A stretch of DNA of 64,000 nt. It comes from Ruegeria arenilitoris. Its GTDB lineage: Bacteria > Pseudomonadota > Alphaproteobacteria > Rhodobacterales > Rhodobacteraceae. Under the pieces are notes generated by a model. The model ran no database searches. It saw only the letters and a list, made by a program, of their open reading frames with translations, and was not told the DNA's origin. Where the stretch lies: the NCBI RefSeq assembly GCF_013032445.1, contig NZ_WQCA01000009.1, forward strand, positions 211,646 to 275,645. The letters run 5' to 3'. Of this stretch, positions 43,779 through 51,997 are shown one piece after another. The position numbers and the translations under genes are program-made. How positions within the stretch are numbered: the stretch's first letter is position 1; each line of letters opens with the position of its first letter.

Positions 43779-44611
43779 TTGAATTTCGCGATCATGTCTT
43801 TGATGCCCGGAATTGTCTCGATTTGATAGGCATGGGTCGGTTGGAAATACTGCACCAGCGAGCGCTGACTGAGGCCACCGAGGATGGTGAAGTAGTACAT
43901 CTCGTACCCCGGCAGTACGCAGCAGGGGTGATAGCCGTTGTCGATGCAGATCGTTGAGCCATCGACGATGTGATAGGCATCGCCCGGTTCGTTGTCTTCG
44001 CGCTGCAACATCTGCAGGCCCGACCCCCAATTGGGTTTGAAGCGGAAGTTATAGGTCTCGTCGTGTCGGCTTTCATCCGGCAGACGGTTGGTGTCGTGCT
44101 TGTGGCTGGGGAAACCGGACCAGCCACCCTGACCAACCGTGAACAGCTCACTCACCAGTAGGCGCCCGACCTTGTCGTGCTGCTTCTGGCCGAGGATGTG
44201 CTTGATCTTGCGATGGGTTTTGGTGTCGTCGCTGCCATACTGCACAAGGTCATGCTGGCGGACATCGAAGGGCTCTAGCACCTTGTCGTATTTGGCGCCC
44301 GCGATGAACACTTCGGCCTCGTCCGACACGCACACCATCTGCACCTTGGCGCCGACCGGTACGTAAACGCCTTCGGGCTCGCCGTCCCAGACATCCTCGC
44401 CCCGGTTGCCCAGGTTGGTGAACTGGACGCCCTCAACGTCAATATCCACGCTGCCGGTGGCGGGGACGACGCAGGTTTCATAGCCCGGCACCTGGTATTC
44501 GAAAGCCTCGCCGCGGCGCAACTTGACGATGTTGAAATAGTTCAGCGGCACCGTCGGGTCGTCCGCATCGACGATGGGTTTGTTCTGATTGTCATAGGGC
44601 GCGATATGCAT
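43775..44611 (-). CDS. Second IolB/KduI-like isomerase
   Basis: A 278-residue bicupin with the family metal motif Pro-Ser-His-Lys-His-Asp-Thr, Asp-Glu-Thr-Tyr and a late Gly-Tyr-His-Pro-Cys-Cys. It is distinctly diverged from the iolB product encoded at 40564-41370. It lies between iolC and the aldolase, whereas the other copy lies with iolD/iolE. It may be the main isomerase of a second cyclitol branch, or redundant. The aldolase gene overlaps its stop, and iolC ends 10 nt upstream of its start. Confidence 0.85.
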   Translation of the reverse strand: MHIAPYDNQNKPIVDADDPTVPLNYFNIVKLRRGEAFEYQVPGYETCVVPATGSVDIDVEGVQFTNLGNRGEDVWDGEPEGVYVPVGAKVQMVCVSDEAEVFIAGAKYDKVLEPFDVRQHDLVQYGSDDTKTHRKIKHILGQKQHDKVGRLLVSELFTVGQGGWSGFPSHKHDTNRLPDESRHDETYNFRFKPNWGSGLQMLQREDNEPGDAYHIVDGSTICIDNGYHPCCVLPGYEMYYFTILGGLSQRSLVQYFQPTHAYQIETIPGIKDMIAKFK

Positions 44612-44620
44612 AAGAGCCTC

Positions 44621-45619
44621 CTATGTGGTCGGGCCGGGATGACCGGCAAGGAATGTGTCCAGTTGCTGCGTCGTCGGCATCGCCTGGGCGCAACCGGGTT
44701 GCGACACCACGATCGAGGCACAGGCCGAACCGCGCATGACCGCGTCTTTCAGCGCATGCCCTGCTGCGACCGACGCCAGCAAACCAGCCATGAAACTGTC
44801 GCCTGCGCCATTGGGTTTGACGGCGGTGACAGGATAGATCCCAGTGCGGATTTCCTGACCGTCCACCAGTGTCACCGCGCCCTGCTCACCCATCTTGTAG
44901 ATGACGATCCGGCCCGGCGTTTCGGCCAGTTCTTTGGCTTTGGCGAAACCTTTTTCGATGCCTCCGGCCATAAAACCGAACTCTTCATCATTGCCAACGA
45001 TCAGGTCGCTGGCTTCACCGGCGCGTGACAGCACTTCGGCAGCCACCTCGGGTGAGGGCCAGCTATAGGGGCGATAATCGATGTCGAAGATCACGGGCAA
45101 TCCAGCTGCGCGGGCGTTGTCAAAAGCGCGGAAAGTGGCGCTGCGCGATGGTTCAGCGGCAAAGACGGTGCCTGCCGAGATCACTGCGGAGAAGGCGGAA
45201 TAATCGACCTTGTCCATATCCTCTTCGGTGACTTGAAAATCGACGGCACCGTTGCGGTAGATGACGTTCTGGAAATTCTCGATCCGGCTTTCGTAGACGG
45301 CCAGCGACATGCGGTATTCGCCGCCGACAACGCGGATATTCGACGTGTCGACGCCATAATGGCGCAGGCGATTCAGGCAGAATCGACCAATTGCATCGTC
45401 TGAGACCGAGGTGACCAGTGACGCCTGACTGCCCAGCTTGACCAATCCCGTGCATATATTGGCCGATGATCCGCCCAGATCGGCGTGGAACGTGTCGGCA
45501 TCTTCGCTTTTGACGCCAATGGGATCGGCGAACATGTCCATACCCGCGCGTCCAAACACGGCGAACCGGTTTCCTTTGATACCGTCTATCAAAGCGCTCA
45601 CGTCATGTTCCTCCGGCAA
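44621..45619 (-). CDS. iolC: 5-dehydro-2-deoxygluconokinase (PfkB family)
   Basis: A 332-residue PfkB/ribokinase-type kinase with Gly-Gly-Ser-Ser-Ala-Asn near residue 50 and the catalytic Gly-Ala-Gly-Asp-Ser-Phe loop near 270. IolC phosphorylates 2-deoxy-5-keto-gluconate. In many proteobacteria IolC is fused to a DUF2090 aldolase domain; here the kinase stands alone and a separate class II aldolase is encoded in the same operon. A GTG at 45601 is an alternative start. The LacI-type palindrome at 45675 lies 56 nt upstream. Confidence 0.88.
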   Translation of the reverse strand: MPEEHDVSALIDGIKGNRFAVFGRAGMDMFADPIGVKSEDADTFHADLGGSSANICTGLVKLGSQASLVTSVSDDAIGRFCLNRLRHYGVDTSNIRVVGGEYRMSLAVYESRIENFQNVIYRNGAVDFQVTEEDMDKVDYSAFSAVISAGTVFAAEPSRSATFRAFDNARAAGLPVIFDIDYRPYSWPSPEVAAEVLSRAGEASDLIVGNDEEFGFMAGGIEKGFAKAKELAETPGRIVIYKMGEQGAVTLVDGQEIRTGIYPVTAVKPNGAGDSFMAGLLASVAAGHALKDAVMRGSACASIVVSQPGCAQAMPTTQQLDTFLAGHPGPTT

Positions 45620-45674
45620 GCTGAAGTCGGCAAAGTTTGGACCTTGCGTTGAATCGATTCACACGATACTCATT

Positions 45675-45690
45675 TTGCAACCGGTTGCAA
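45675..45690. promoter_or_regulatory. LacI-type operator between divergent iolC and Gfo/Idh genes
   Basis: TTGCAACCGGTTGCAA, identical to the site at 32357, is centred in the 95-nt space between the iolC start (45619) and the Gfo/Idh start (45715). It can control both directions. Flanking T and A extend the dyad to 18 nt. Confidence 0.85.
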
Positions 45691-45714
45691 ATGATATGTT
45701 CGGAGCCGTGACAG

Positions 45715-46818
45715 ATGCCTGAAATCGGAATTGGAATCGTAGGTGGCGGCTATATGGGTAAGGCCCATTCGGTTGCTATGTCAGCCGTGGGAGCGGTGTT
45801 TAATACGGCATTGCGCCCGCGGCTTGAGATGATCTGCGCCTCAAGCTCCGCAAGCGCAGAACGGTATCGGGCGGCCTACGGGTTCCGCCGCGCGACCGGG
45901 GATTGGCGGGTGTTGGTCAACGACCCGGCGGTCGAGGCCATCGTCATCGCGTCACCCCAGAACACACACCGCCAGATCGCCGAAGCGGCCTTTGCCCTGG
46001 GCAAGCCAGTGCTGTGCGAAAAGCCTCTGGGCGCGTCGATGGCGGATGGTGCGGCCATGGTGGTGGCGGCCGAGGCAGCTGGTGTCGCTAATATGGTCGG
46101 CTTCAACTATGCCCGCACACCCGCCACGCAATATGCGCGGAACCTGATCGCCGAGGGGGAATTGGGCGACATCACATGGTTCCGCGGCGAGCATACTGAA
46201 GATTTCTATGCCGACCCCGAGGCCCCGGCCACATGGCGTACGACCGGCATGGCCAACGGTACGATGGGCGATCTGGCACCGCACATGATCAACGGCGCGC
46301 TGGCGCTGATGGGGCCGATTGCCGAGGTCATGGCCGAGATCGAGACAGTCCACCATACCCGCCCCGGTGGCACTGTGGACAATGACGATCAAGCGCAGAT
46401 CATGTGCCGGTTTGAAAACGGGGCAATGGGCAACATCCATGTCAGCCGCGTCGCGACAGGCCGCAAGATGGGCTACGCCTACGAAATTTCGGGCACCAAA
46501 GGCGCGCTGCGGTTTGATCAGGAGGACCAGAACGCCCTGTGGTTCTACCGCCATGAAGGCCCCGAGGCGCAACGTGGGTTCACCAAGATCCTGACCGGCC
46601 CGGCGCATCCGGATTACGAACCTTTCTGTCAGGGCCCGGGCCACGGAACCGGCTATCAGGACCAGATCATCATCGAGGCCAAGGATTTCCTGCAGGCGAT
46701 CCATACCGGGCAACCCATCTGGCCAACCTTTGACGACGGGCACGAGGTTAATCGTGTCGTCGCTGCTGCGCTGGCGTCATCACAGCAGCGGCAATGGCAA
46801 AACATCTGCGATTTCTGA
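45715..46818 (+). CDS. Gfo/Idh/MocA oxidoreductase of the inositol locus (first copy)
   Basis: A 367-residue dehydrogenase with Ile-Gly-Ile-Val-Gly-Gly-Gly-Tyr-Met-Gly (cofactor loop) and Leu-Cys-Glu-Lys-Pro-Leu-Gly near residue 100. It belongs to the same superfamily as iolG but to a different branch. It sits directly downstream of an operator shared with iolC, so it is probably induced with inositol catabolism. Likely substrates are scyllo-inositol, a methyl-inositol or an oxidised cyclitol. It is followed by a second Gfo/Idh gene 36 nt later. Confidence 0.87.
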   Translation: MPEIGIGIVGGGYMGKAHSVAMSAVGAVFNTALRPRLEMICASSSASAERYRAAYGFRRATGDWRVLVNDPAVEAIVIASPQNTHRQIAEAAFALGKPVLCEKPLGASMADGAAMVVAAEAAGVANMVGFNYARTPATQYARNLIAEGELGDITWFRGEHTEDFYADPEAPATWRTTGMANGTMGDLAPHMINGALALMGPIAEVMAEIETVHHTRPGGTVDNDDQAQIMCRFENGAMGNIHVSRVATGRKMGYAYEISGTKGALRFDQEDQNALWFYRHEGPEAQRGFTKILTGPAHPDYEPFCQGPGHGTGYQDQIIIEAKDFLQAIHTGQPIWPTFDDGHEVNRVVAAALASSQQRQWQNICDF

Positions 46819-46854
46819 TCGCAAACGGCAAAACACGTAAGAGAGACGAATACC

Positions 46855-47988
46855 ATGGCAAAGCTGAAATGGGGCATGATTGGTGGTGGCGAAGGCAGTC
46901 AAATCGGACCCGCACACCGTCTGGGAGCGCAGGCGGACGGCATGTTTAAGTTCGCAGCTGGGGCGCTGGACCATCGCCCTGACGTGGGCCGGGAATATGC
47001 GCAACGGTTGGGCATCGCCGCCGACCGCTCCTATGGCAATTGGCAAGAGATGCTGGCCGGTGAAAAAGACCGCGCTGACCGGATTGATCTGGTGACGATT
47101 GCGACGCCGAACTCGACCCATTTCGAGATCGCAAAGGCCTTCCTTGAGGCCGGTTTCAACGTGCTGTGTGAAAAGCCGATGACCATGACGGTGGAAGAGG
47201 GTGAAGAGATTGTCCGCGTCGCTGAGGCCTCGGGTAAGATCTGCGCTGTGAATTATTGCTACTCCGCCTATCCGATGGCTCGGCAGGCCCGTGCGATGGT
47301 ACGTGCAGGCGATATCGGCAAGGTGCGTCTGGTCGTCACCAATTTCAGCCACGGCCACCACGGCGATGCCACCGATGCCGACAACCCGCGCGTCCGTTGG
47401 CGCTATGATCCGGCGATGGCCGGGGTTTCGGGCCAGTTCGCCGATTGCGGCATTCATGCGCTGCACATGGCCAGCTTCATTTGCGATGATGAGGTCAAGA
47501 CCCTGTCCGCCGATATGGCCTCGACCATTTCCAGCCGCGAGTTGGAAGACGACGCCATGATCAATTTCCGCATGGAGGGTGGCACGGTGGGCCGTCTGTG
47601 GACCTCATCCGTGGCCATCGGGCGGCAGCATGGGTTCGATATTCAAGTGTTTGGTGAAACCGGCGGTCTGCGTTGGGCTTCCGAACAGCCCAACCAACTG
47701 ATCTATACCCCCGTTGGCGGGCGCACTCAGATTATCGAAAAAGGCGAGGGTGGCCTGCATGATGAGGTGCAGCGTTTGTCCCGCGTGGCCATTGCGCATC
47801 CCGAAGGGTTTCCGCTGGCCGTCGCCAACATCTATTGCGATCTGGCCGATGCGATCCGGGGCGAGGTCCGTGACGGTCTGCCCGGCGCGTCCGACGGGGT
47901 TCGCTCAATTGCAGCTGTGCACGCGGCCGTGGCGTCAGGTAAAGAGGACGGCGCCTGGAAAGACGCGCGACCGCCGATGTTCCGTTGA
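46855..47988 (+). CDS. Gfo/Idh/MocA oxidoreductase of the inositol locus (second copy)
   Basis: A 377-residue dehydrogenase with Gly-Met-Ile-Gly-Gly-Gly-Glu-Gly-Ser-Gln-Ile-Gly and Cys-Glu-Lys-Pro-Met-Thr. The Gly-Glu-Gly-Ser-X-Ile-Gly variant cofactor loop is typical of a subgroup near scyllo-inositol or sugar-type dehydrogenases (IolW/IolX-like). With iolG and the preceding gene it makes three such enzymes in this locus. Its stop is directly followed by the convergent stop of the LacI-family gene. Confidence 0.87.
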   Translation: MAKLKWGMIGGGEGSQIGPAHRLGAQADGMFKFAAGALDHRPDVGREYAQRLGIAADRSYGNWQEMLAGEKDRADRIDLVTIATPNSTHFEIAKAFLEAGFNVLCEKPMTMTVEEGEEIVRVAEASGKICAVNYCYSAYPMARQARAMVRAGDIGKVRLVVTNFSHGHHGDATDADNPRVRWRYDPAMAGVSGQFADCGIHALHMASFICDDEVKTLSADMASTISSRELEDDAMINFRMEGGTVGRLWTSSVAIGRQHGFDIQVFGETGGLRWASEQPNQLIYTPVGGRTQIIEKGEGGLHDEVQRLSRVAIAHPEGFPLAVANIYCDLADAIRGEVRDGLPGASDGVRSIAAVHAAVASGKEDGAWKDARPPMFR

Positions 47989-48987
47989 TCAGGGGCGGGG
48001 CCGCAAAGTGCCCCGCTCAATCACCCGGCAGGGAAAAATTCGCGCCTCGGGATAGCGTTTGGGGTCTTTCAGCATTTCTTCGACCAGATCAACGGACGAA
48101 GTGATGATCTGTTTGATTGGCTGGTGAATGGTCGTCAGGTCGATGTTTTCCCACCGCGACATCTCCATATCGTTCAGGCCAATAATGCCGATATCCGTAC
48201 CCGGTTTCAGCCTGTGATCGCGCAGAGCCGACAACGCGCCGATCGACAGAATGTCGTCCCCGCAGAAATACCCTTCGGCCGGGGTGCCAGCCAGCAGACG
48301 CAGCATCTCGGTGCGTCCGGCCTCAAAGGAATAGGCCCCGGCGAAGGAATGCGAGACTTCAAGGTCGGGATGCTTTTCGACCTCTTCCATGAAGCCGCGA
48401 TACCGGTCCATGGCCGAGGTCGCATCCTGCGGCCCGCCCAGATACCCAACGCGCCGGTAGCCGCGCGCCAGCAGCTCCCGCGCAGCCATGCGCCCGCATT
48501 CCACGTTGTCGATTCCCACCACATGCACTTCGGGCGAGGTGGCCGATCGACCGAAGGTATGCACCACAGGTACGCCCGCGTCATGAAACGCCTTGGCAAA
48601 GCTGGGCGGTAGGGTCGATGAGGCAACGATGGCTGCATCCACCGAGTATTGCCGCAGCATCCGCACCGAATTGGCCGGTTCGGTTTCGTCCGTCAGGTTC
48701 ACGATCAGCGGTCGCAACCCGCGTTCCTGCAGAGCGCGGGTAAATTGGTCGAACACCTCAAGGAATATCGGGTTGTGAAAGTTGTTCGAGATTAGCCCGA
48801 TCAGCTTGGTCCGCCCGGTGGTCAGCGACGAGGCGAGAGCGTTCGGGCTGTAGCCCAGCTCTTTTGCGGCTTTTTCAACCTTGCTGCGGGTCTTGGCGGA
48901 TACCGAGGCACCCTCGGTAAAGGTGCGCGACACGGCCGAGCGGGACACGCCGGCTAATGCGGCGACGTCTTTCAGGGTGACACTCAT
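47989..48987 (-). CDS. LacI-family repressor of the inositol locus
   Basis: A 332-residue regulator. The N-terminal LacI helix-turn-helix is Thr-Leu-Lys-Asp-Val-Ala-Ala-Leu-Ala-Gly-Val-Ser-Arg-Ser-Ala-Val-Ser-Arg-Thr, with the hinge Asn-Ala-Leu-Ala-Ser-Ser-Leu-Thr-Thr, followed by a periplasmic-binding-like ligand domain. A TTGCAATCGGTTGCAA site lies 76 nt upstream of its own start, and matching sites precede iolG, the transporter and the iolC/Gfo-Idh pair. The parsimonious reading is an autoregulated repressor relieved by inositol or an intermediate. Confidence 0.92.
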   Translation of the reverse strand: MSVTLKDVAALAGVSRSAVSRTFTEGASVSAKTRSKVEKAAKELGYSPNALASSLTTGRTKLIGLISNNFHNPIFLEVFDQFTRALQERGLRPLIVNLTDETEPANSVRMLRQYSVDAAIVASSTLPPSFAKAFHDAGVPVVHTFGRSATSPEVHVVGIDNVECGRMAARELLARGYRRVGYLGGPQDATSAMDRYRGFMEEVEKHPDLEVSHSFAGAYSFEAGRTEMLRLLAGTPAEGYFCGDDILSIGALSALRDHRLKPGTDIGIIGLNDMEMSRWENIDLTTIHQPIKQIITSSVDLVEEMLKDPKRYPEARIFPCRVIERGTLRPRP

Positions 48988-49062
48988 GACTGGCGCCCGT
49001 GGTTCGGGGTGAAGCTGACAAGCGAATTCATGAAAGAAATACTACGCCTCCATGATCGAAAC

Positions 49063-49078
49063 TTGCAATCGGTTGCAA
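49063..49078. promoter_or_regulatory. LacI-type operator upstream of the repressor gene
   Basis: TTGCAATCGGTTGCAA matches the iol operator at 15 of 16 positions and lies 76 nt upstream of the repressor start, consistent with autoregulation. Confidence 0.8.
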
Positions 49079-49132
49079 AATCAATCTGCAATTTGTCCAG
49101 ACAACGTGTCTTTTGCGTGGTTTGAGAGGAGG

Positions 49133-49208
<76 letters not shown>

Positions 49209-49427
49209 GTGACGGTGCATGTAGCCAAGCCAGCGCGCGGGCGCAAGAGGGTCTGGTAAAATTCTTTGACGCAATTTCGGATTTGATTAATCGTCTCGCT
49301 CTCGGGCCTTGGTTAATTTGTTCATTTTCTGCAAGCTGTGCCCTCTGTTATGAGTAAACGCGCTTGCGCCTCCCCTGCGGCCTCAGATATCCCCAAGTGG
49401 ATCGTAACTTTTCAGGCAGGAGTGCAC

Positions 49428-50207
49428 ATGATCCTGTCCACTGCTCGCAGATGTTCATTCGCGGCCTTGATATTGGGCATTTTTGCTCTGACCCCGATCC
49501 GGGCCGGAGCGGGAGAAGTGTTGGTCTTCGCAGCTGCAAGCCTGAAAAACGCTTTGGACGAGATCGCACCCGTCTTTGAAGAAAGCACAGGACATGAAGT
49601 GACGGTGTCCTATGCAGCTTCCTCCGTGCTTGCGCGTCAGATTCAACTGGGGGCGCCTGCGGACATTTTTATTTCAGCGAATGTGGACTGGATGGATGTT
49701 CTGCAGGACCAGGAGCTGATTGATGCGGCTGCGCGAGTGGACTTGTTGGGAAACGGGCTGGTCCTGATCGGCGGGGTGGATCAGACTCCGATAGGCAGTA
49801 TGAAGCCCGATGTTGACCTTTCCGCCAAGTTGGATGGCGGACACCTGGCAATGGCATTGGTGGATGCGGTGCCCGCGGGTATCTACGGCAAGGCGGCCCT
49901 GCAAAATCTGGGGCTTTGGGAGGATGTGCAAACCCGGATCGCTCAGACTGACAACGTCCGCGCAGCACTTGCGCTGGTTGCGGCGGGGGCGGCACCGCTG
50001 GGGATTGTCTACCGATCGGATGCGCATGTCGAAGACCGGGTTCAGGTTGTGGCCTCGTTCCCGTCCGAGCTTCACCCGCCAATCGTGTACCCAGCGACTT
50101 TGACTGCCACAGGGACGCCCGAAGCCCAAGTGTTTCTGGATTATCTGCAATCAGAGACGGCCCGAGCAGTCTTTAAAGAACAGGGCTTTGCCCTGCCTGG
50201 TAGCTGA
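49428..50207 (+). CDS. modA: Molybdate ABC transporter, periplasmic binding protein
   Basis: A 259-residue protein with a signal peptide ending near Ala-Gly-Ala-Gly-Glu (residue 26). The mature start Val-Leu-Val-Phe-Ala-Ala-Ala-Ser-Leu-Lys-Asn-Ala-Leu and Tyr-Ala-Ala-Ser-Ser-Val-Leu-Ala are molybdate-binding signatures of ModA. ATG 49428 is preceded by AGGAG; the longer frame to 49338 is not supported. It captures molybdate for ModBC. I see no ModE-type site in the 218 nt upstream. Confidence 0.92.
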   Translation: MILSTARRCSFAALILGIFALTPIRAGAGEVLVFAAASLKNALDEIAPVFEESTGHEVTVSYAASSVLARQIQLGAPADIFISANVDWMDVLQDQELIDAAARVDLLGNGLVLIGGVDQTPIGSMKPDVDLSAKLDGGHLAMALVDAVPAGIYGKAALQNLGLWEDVQTRIAQTDNVRAALALVAAGAAPLGIVYRSDAHVEDRVQVVASFPSELHPPIVYPATLTATGTPEAQVFLDYLQSETARAVFKEQGFALPGS

Positions 50208-50210
50208 CAC

Positions 50211-50903
50211 ATGGGATGGTTGGGACCTGCAGAGCTTGAAGCGCTTAAACTGTCGTTGCGCGTGTCCTTTTGGGCGACGCTGGTCACGTTGCCATTTGGC
50301 ATTTTCGTGGCTTATGCGCTGGCCCGCTGGCGGTTTCCCGGTCGTCAGTTGCTGAACGGGCTGGTGCATCTGCCATTGATCCTGCCGCCGGTTGTGACCG
50401 GGTATCTGCTGCTGCTGACTTTCGGCATCCAAGGCCCACTAGGCTGGCTGCTGGCCGAGTTCGGCATTGTCGTGGCCTTTCGCTGGACCGGTGCGGCGCT
50501 GGCGGCGGGGATCATGGCTTTTCCTTTGATGGTGCGCGCCATCCGCCTTTCGATTGAGGCTGTGGATCCCAAACTGGAGCAGGCCGGTGCAACTTTGGGC
50601 GCGTCCCGCCCTTTTGTGTTCGCCACCGTTACCCTTCCGATGATTCTACCTGGTGTGATCGCTGGTGCTATCCTGGCGTTTGCCAAAGCGATGGGTGAAT
50701 TCGGCGCGACGATCACCTTTGTCTCGAACATCCCCGGTCAGACCCAGACCCTGCCTTCGGCGGTCTATGCCTTCCTGCAGGTTCCGGGGGGCGAAGGCGC
50801 GGCGACGCGGTTGGTGGTGGTCTCGATCATCATCGCTATGGGGGCGTTGTTGCTCTCGGAATATGTCGGTCGTCGAGCTGCTGCACGGGTGTCCGGGTCA
50901 TGA
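50211..50903 (+). CDS. modB: Molybdate ABC transporter, permease
   Basis: A 230-residue inner-membrane protein with about five helices and the cytoplasmic EAA loop Glu-Gln-Ala-Gly-Ala-Thr-Leu-Gly-Ala-Ser-Arg near residue 124, characteristic of ModB/CysT-type permeases. It begins 3 nt after modA and overlaps modC by 4 nt. Confidence 0.94.
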   Translation: MGWLGPAELEALKLSLRVSFWATLVTLPFGIFVAYALARWRFPGRQLLNGLVHLPLILPPVVTGYLLLLTFGIQGPLGWLLAEFGIVVAFRWTGAALAAGIMAFPLMVRAIRLSIEAVDPKLEQAGATLGASRPFVFATVTLPMILPGVIAGAILAFAKAMGEFGATITFVSNIPGQTQTLPSAVYAFLQVPGGEGAATRLVVVSIIIAMGALLLSEYVGRRAAARVSGS

Positions 50904-51997
50904 GCTTATCCGTCCGCCTGCAGCATGATCTGCCTGACCTAAAGCTGGATCTTAGCTTTGATGCGCCGTCGGGCGTGACCGTTCTGTTCGGGCGTTCCGG
51001 GTCCGGCAAAACCACGGTGGTCAATGCGGTGGCGGGGTTGCTTCGCCCAAAAGCCGGGCGGGTTGCCGTTGACGGTTGGGAGTTGTTTGACACCGAAAAG
51101 AACCACTGGCTGCCGCCGCATCGCCGTCGTTTGGGATATATCTTTCAAGAAGGCCGACTGTTTCCGCATCTGACCGTGCAGCAGAACCTGTCCTATGGTC
51201 GCTGGTTTGCACCGAAACGCGCGCGCCGCGAAAATCCGAGCAAAGTGATCGAGATGCTGGGCATCGGACATTTGCTGGATCGCCGCCCTGCGGTCTTGTC
51301 GGGCGGTGAGAAACAGCGCGTTGCCATCGGTCGCGCGCTGCTGGCCAGTCCGCGCCTGATTCTGGCGGATGAACCCCTGGCCGCGCTGGATGATGCTCGC
51401 AAAGCCGAAATCCTGCCCTATTTCGAACGGCTGCGGGATGAGGTCTCGGTTCCGATTCTCTATGTCACCCATTCTGCGGCTGAAGTTGCGCGGCTGGCGA
51501 CCTCAGTAGTTGCCTTGCAGGATGGAAAAGCAGTGCGGCATGGCCCGGCCTCTGAGGTGATGGCCGATCCCTCGGTTGCCCCAGCTGGTGTGCGTGCTGT
51601 TGGGGCAGTGCTGAAGGTTCGAGTGCAACAGCACCATTCCGATGGGTTGACCGAGTTGGATGCCGGTGGCGCGCGCCTGTTTCTGCCACGCATCCCGCAT
51701 CAGGTAGGAGAAGAACTGCGCATTCGAATCCCTGCACAGGAGGTGATCCTATCCAGCAAACGGCCCGAGGGTCTCTCAGCCCTGAACATGCTGGAAGGTT
51801 CAGTTGACACTATCCGTGCAGGCGACGGCCCCGGAGCCATCGTATCAGTCCAAACTCCGGCAGGGCCGGTATTGGCTCGGGTAACTCGACGCTCAGTAGA
51901 AGCGTTGGGGTTAGAACCGGGCAAGCCCTGTTTTGCTGTGATCAAAACGGTGGCCCTGGCACCACAGGACGTTGGTGGACGGCTGACCGCACCTTAG
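50900..51997 (+). CDS. modC: Molybdate ABC transporter, ATP-binding protein
   Basis: A 365-residue ATPase with Walker A Gly-Arg-Ser-Gly-Ser-Gly-Lys-Thr-Thr, signature Leu-Ser-Gly-Gly-Glu-Lys-Gln and Walker B Leu-Ile-Leu-Ala-Asp-Glu-Pro-Leu. A C-terminal TOBE/Mop domain (about residues 295-355, Val-Leu-Ala-Arg-Val-Thr-Arg-Arg-Ser) binds molybdate and can feed back on transport. It overlaps modB by 4 nt. Its stop codon interlocks with that of the convergent Hint-domain gene. Confidence 0.94.
   Translation: MSLSVRLQHDLPDLKLDLSFDAPSGVTVLFGRSGSGKTTVVNAVAGLLRPKAGRVAVDGWELFDTEKNHWLPPHRRRLGYIFQEGRLFPHLTVQQNLSYGRWFAPKRARRENPSKVIEMLGIGHLLDRRPAVLSGGEKQRVAIGRALLASPRLILADEPLAALDDARKAEILPYFERLRDEVSVPILYVTHSAAEVARLATSVVALQDGKAVRHGPASEVMADPSVAPAGVRAVGAVLKVRVQQHHSDGLTELDAGGARLFLPRIPHQVGEELRIRIPAQEVILSSKRPEGLSALNMLEGSVDTIRAGDGPGAIVSVQTPAGPVLARVTRRSVEALGLEPGKPCFAVIKTVALAPQDVGGRLTAP

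Noticed and set aside
49210..49427. Molybdenum-cofactor riboswitch or ModE site upstream of modA
   Set aside because: I could not find the conserved paired elements or a ModE-type palindrome in the 218 nt.
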